Of a stretch of DNA of 64,000 nucleotides, positions 61,816 through 64,000 are shown in pieces (position 1 is the stretch's first letter; the number at the start of each line of letters is the position of its first letter). Under the pieces are notes generated by a model. It was not told where the DNA came from and made no database searches. It saw only the letters and a list, made by a program, of their open reading frames with translations. Origin of the DNA: Flaccisagitta enflata (taxonomy: Eukaryota; Chaetognatha; Sagittoidea; Aphragmophora); contig OZ231126.1 in NCBI GenBank assembly GCA_965153355.1, positions 108,438,001 through 108,502,000 on the forward strand, in the 5' to 3' direction. The translations under genes were made by a program, and so were the position numbers.

Positions 61816-62238
61816 GGTGCCTTGTAGGGTAGGGATAGGGGTAGGGGTAGGTGTATGGGAAAAAGTAAAGGTAGGTATAGGTGAGTACCAATGGGCAGGT
61901 AGGTAGTCAATTATATGGGAAGAGATTCCCAATTTGTTGGATCTGTATTTTAGATACCTTTCCCTTCGAACAGACTTTTTCTTTAACTGCCACTCTCTTT
62001 CACGGTTTTTGCAAAGTCCTTTCACATCCCAGGTTCCTAGAATAGTTCCAAATTCATGCCCTAATATCCATGAAGAAGGGATCCATCCATACTCCCGATC
62101 AAGATACCAATTATAACGTTCTTGTTTTTTTATTCTTCTATAATGTTCTTCATGTAATTCTTTTTCATTCCAAAATTCCAAAAGTGCTCCAAATTCGCAT
62201 TTAAATTCCCACCAAAATTGTTCCTCATCAGAATCCAT
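61798..62238 (-). CDS. 146-codon leader ORF upstream of and in frame with BEL gag
   Basis: It opens at ATG 62238 and ends at the TGA that interrupts gag, so it is in the gag frame. The product is Trp/Glu/Arg/Lys-rich. It has two related ~40-residue segments around the pattern EFG-x-h-L-x2-W-(N/D)-x-K-x-L followed by basic residues, then a Thr/Pro stretch. No known domain. It might be part of the element leader or LTR, or an unrelated small gene. Whether it is translated is unknown. Confidence 0.35.
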   Translation of the reverse strand: MDSDEEQFWWEFKCEFGALLEFWNEKELHEEHYRRIKKQERYNWYLDREYGWIPSSWILGHEFGTILGTWDVKGLCKNREREWQLKKKSVRRERYLKYRSNKLGISSHIIDYLPAHWYSPIPTFTFSHTPTPTPIPTLQGTMDAHK

Positions 62239-62589
62239 TCATGGTATCTTCATTTGTTTTCCTCAAATTCCTCAAATGCTTCAAATGCCTCTAATCATTT
62301 CTTCTCTTTTTCTTTTTTTTAGATTACTTTAAGATGAGGGTAAGAGGAGGGGGGGTTTGGAGCGAGAATTTTATCATTTAGGTTCAGTGTGAGCTTTTCC
62401 TTTTTAGTCGCATGCACGCGACTACAACCCGCTCCGTCGGTCCGTCCGTCGGTCGGTAACACTTTGCTTTTTTTCGTCTTTTTGGGTTGTGTGGAGTTAT
62501 TTTGAGTCATTTTTTTGTTATTTTTGGGAATTATTGGTTGCTTTTAGTCATTTATGGTCATTTTTGGTCATTTTGGTGATTTTGGTCAT
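62239..62589. other. Flank with GTCC-rich core
   Basis: Contains TCGCATGCACGCGACTAC and GGTCCGTCCGTCGGTCGG near 62408-62457, related to the dispersed GTCC cores. No gene. Confidence 0.45.
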
Positions 62590-62950
62590 TTTTAGTCATT
62601 TTTGGTCATTTTTGATTTTTTTTGGTCATTTTTGATCATTTTTGATCATTTTTGGTCATTTTTGGTCATTTTTGGTCATTTTTGGTCATTTTTGGTCATT
62701 TTGGTCATTTTGGTCATTTTGGTCATTTTGGTCATTTTGGTCATTTTGGTCATTTTGGTCATTTTGGTCATTTTTGGTCATTTTTGGTCATTTTTGGTCA
62801 TTTTTGGTCATTTTTGGTCATTTTGGTCATTTTTGGTCATTTTTGGTCATTTTGGTCATTTTGGTCATTTTGGTCATTTTGGTCATTTTTGGTCATTTTT
62901 GGTCATTTTTGGTCATTTTTGGTCATTTTTGGTCATTTTGGTCATTTTGG
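62590..62950. repeat. (TTTTTGGTCA)n / (TTTTGGTCA)n tandem repeat
   Basis: Units of about 9-11 bp, differing in T-run length, fill the interval. All three frames stay open as Phe/Gly/His/Ser/Val/Ile/Leu repeats, which are artefacts. Confidence 0.97.
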
Positions 62951-63125
62951 TAAAGTCTGCTGGTTTAAATCTGCTGGTTTAAGTCTGCTGGTTTAAATCT
63001 AATGGGTTAAGTCTGCTGGTTAAAGTCTGCTGGTTTAAGTCTGCTGGTTTAAGTCAGCTGGTTTAAATCTAATGGTTTAAGTCTGCTGGTCTAATGGTTT
63101 AAGTCTGCTGGTTGAAGTCTGCTGG
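62951..63125. repeat. ~14-bp (AAGTCTGCTGGTTT)n minisatellite
   Basis: About ten units with variants such as AAATCTAATGGTTT. Confidence 0.9.
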
Positions 63126-63544
63126 TCAAAATGATATTAAAGATAAGTATGGTTTAAGTCTGGTTTTCGATTTTAAAATTTTTGAATTTTCAAAACTTGT
63201 TTTTTCCATTTTCTGTCATTGTAACTTTGTCTGTCGTATTTTCTCTTTTATAATATGTTTTTTTTTCTCTTACTATCTCTAGTTTTTGAGATATACCCGT
63301 TTTTCCGTTTTCACCTAATTTGCATATTTGGGTGGTACCCAATTTTTGCCCAAAATTTGTTTTAGAACATTGCATATTGTTCGTCTGTTCGTCCTGAGTC
63401 CAATTAGGTGCTTGATTTTGGTCTCCTGTTGTCCGTTCAGGAGATATTCCATTTTTACTAGGATCATTTTTACCCCCAACTTTCTGCGCTTCGCGTGTGC
63501 CCGATAATCTATAGTGGGAAACCATCGGGGCCTTTTGTTCGGTT
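63126..63544. other. AT-rich sequence, no gene seen
   Basis: Long minus frames cover it, but composition is not convincing. Confidence 0.35.
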
Positions 63545-63790
63545 GAAATTTCGGGCATACTGCCTAAGCAACAGGTATGTTTTTTCTCTGACAAGCAGGT
63601 ACAAATTTGGGCATAATGCCTAAGCAACAGGTATGTTTTTTCTCTGCCAAGCAGGTACAAATTCGTGCATACTGCCTAAGCAATAAGTATGTATTTTTCA
63701 CCGTTGAGCGGGCACAAATTAGGCATACTGCCTAAGCAATAAGTATGTATTTTTCACCGCCAAGCGGGCACAAATTAAGCATTCTGCCTA
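63545..63790. repeat. ~56-bp minisatellite
   Basis: GGCATACTGCCTAAGCAA(C/T)A plus a TTTTTCTCTGCCAAGCAGG-type segment is repeated about four times. Confidence 0.9.
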
Positions 63791-63834
63791 ATCTGAAGAT
63801 GCACTTTTTCTCCGCCTTGCGGGAATGAGATGGA

Positions 63835-64000
63835 AAAAAAAAATGTCTCTGCCTAGCAGGGAGTACAGTGTCTCTGCCTAGCAGGAAGTACAGTGTCTCT
63901 GCCTAGCAGGAAGTAGACTATCTCTGCCACGCAGGAATGAATATCAATTATCTCTGCCAAGCAGGAATGAATATTAAATGTCTCTGCCGAGCAGGAATGA
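63835..64000. repeat. TCTCTGCCTAGCAGGAAGTA minisatellite running off the window
   Basis: Units of about 25-38 bp share CTCTGCC(T/A/G)AGCAGG with the preceding minisatellite, so both arrays probably share an origin. The array is open at the window end. Confidence 0.9.

Noticed and set aside
63545-64000. CRISPR-like look of regularly spaced short repeats
   Set aside because: Units drift in sequence and length, spacers are themselves repeats, there are no cas genes and the DNA is clearly eukaryotic. These are minisatellites.

Overview
The window looks like metazoan nuclear DNA that is AT-rich and almost entirely transposon- and satellite-derived. The evidence is three sets of BEL/Pao retrotransposon remains (a lineage known from animals), a tRNA-headed SINE family, spliceosomal introns of about 100-130 nt with GT...AG borders, a B-box zinc finger split across two exons, and long microsatellites. 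Nothing looks prokaryotic. I cannot name the species. All calls were made by eye, with no database search.

Left part (1-24 kb): a MITE-like element runs off the window edge (1-862) and abuts a ~527-bp satellite, a ~47-bp minisatellite and a 400-bp GA/CA microsatellite. A relatively GC-rich minus-strand reading frame (5361-9239) encodes a highly charged coiled-coil protein of unknown family. It is broken by a 915-bp terminal-inverted-repeat (TIR) element, one frameshift and three stops. Further on are tandem repeats (11.1-14.4 kb), two exons of a B-box protein on the minus strand (16161-16569), dispersed repeats and tRNA-derived SINEs (16.9-20.5 kb, one split by a 970-bp TIR element), a Tc1/mariner-like MITE (20.7-21.3 kb) and a GC-rich patch with unproven minus-strand exons (21.3-22.9 kb).

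Middle part (24.5-39.7 kb): a ~5.95-kb direct tandem duplication (24475-30417 and 30418-36363) whose copies are nearly identical. Each copy holds a damaged BEL/Pao integrase and part of a very long inverted repeat. In the second copy the palindrome is complete, with arms of about 2.5 and 2.25 kb (33152-37940). The matching RNase H/zinc-binding part of a BEL/Pao pol lies beyond it (38640-39725).

Right part (41-62 kb): a minus-strand BEL/Pao element runs from gag (61815) to integrase (55870). Its last pol domain lies 14 kb away (41129-41526). Between them is a 13.9-kb block (41770-55684) bounded by 243-bp direct repeats. The block carries a Ty3/gypsy-like element on the plus strand: gag with coiled coil, poly-Q and a Gly/Arg-rich tail; an in-frame UGA; protease; RT; RNase H; integrase. 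Downstream of pol, on the opposite strand, lie a cleanly spliced three-exon gene for a small single-pass membrane protein (54271-55024) and a second membrane-anchor exon (52609-52946). These antisense membrane-protein genes keep open frames and canonical splice sites beside a decayed pol. I regard them as the best candidate for something undescribed. The window ends in short tandem repeats (62.6-64 kb).
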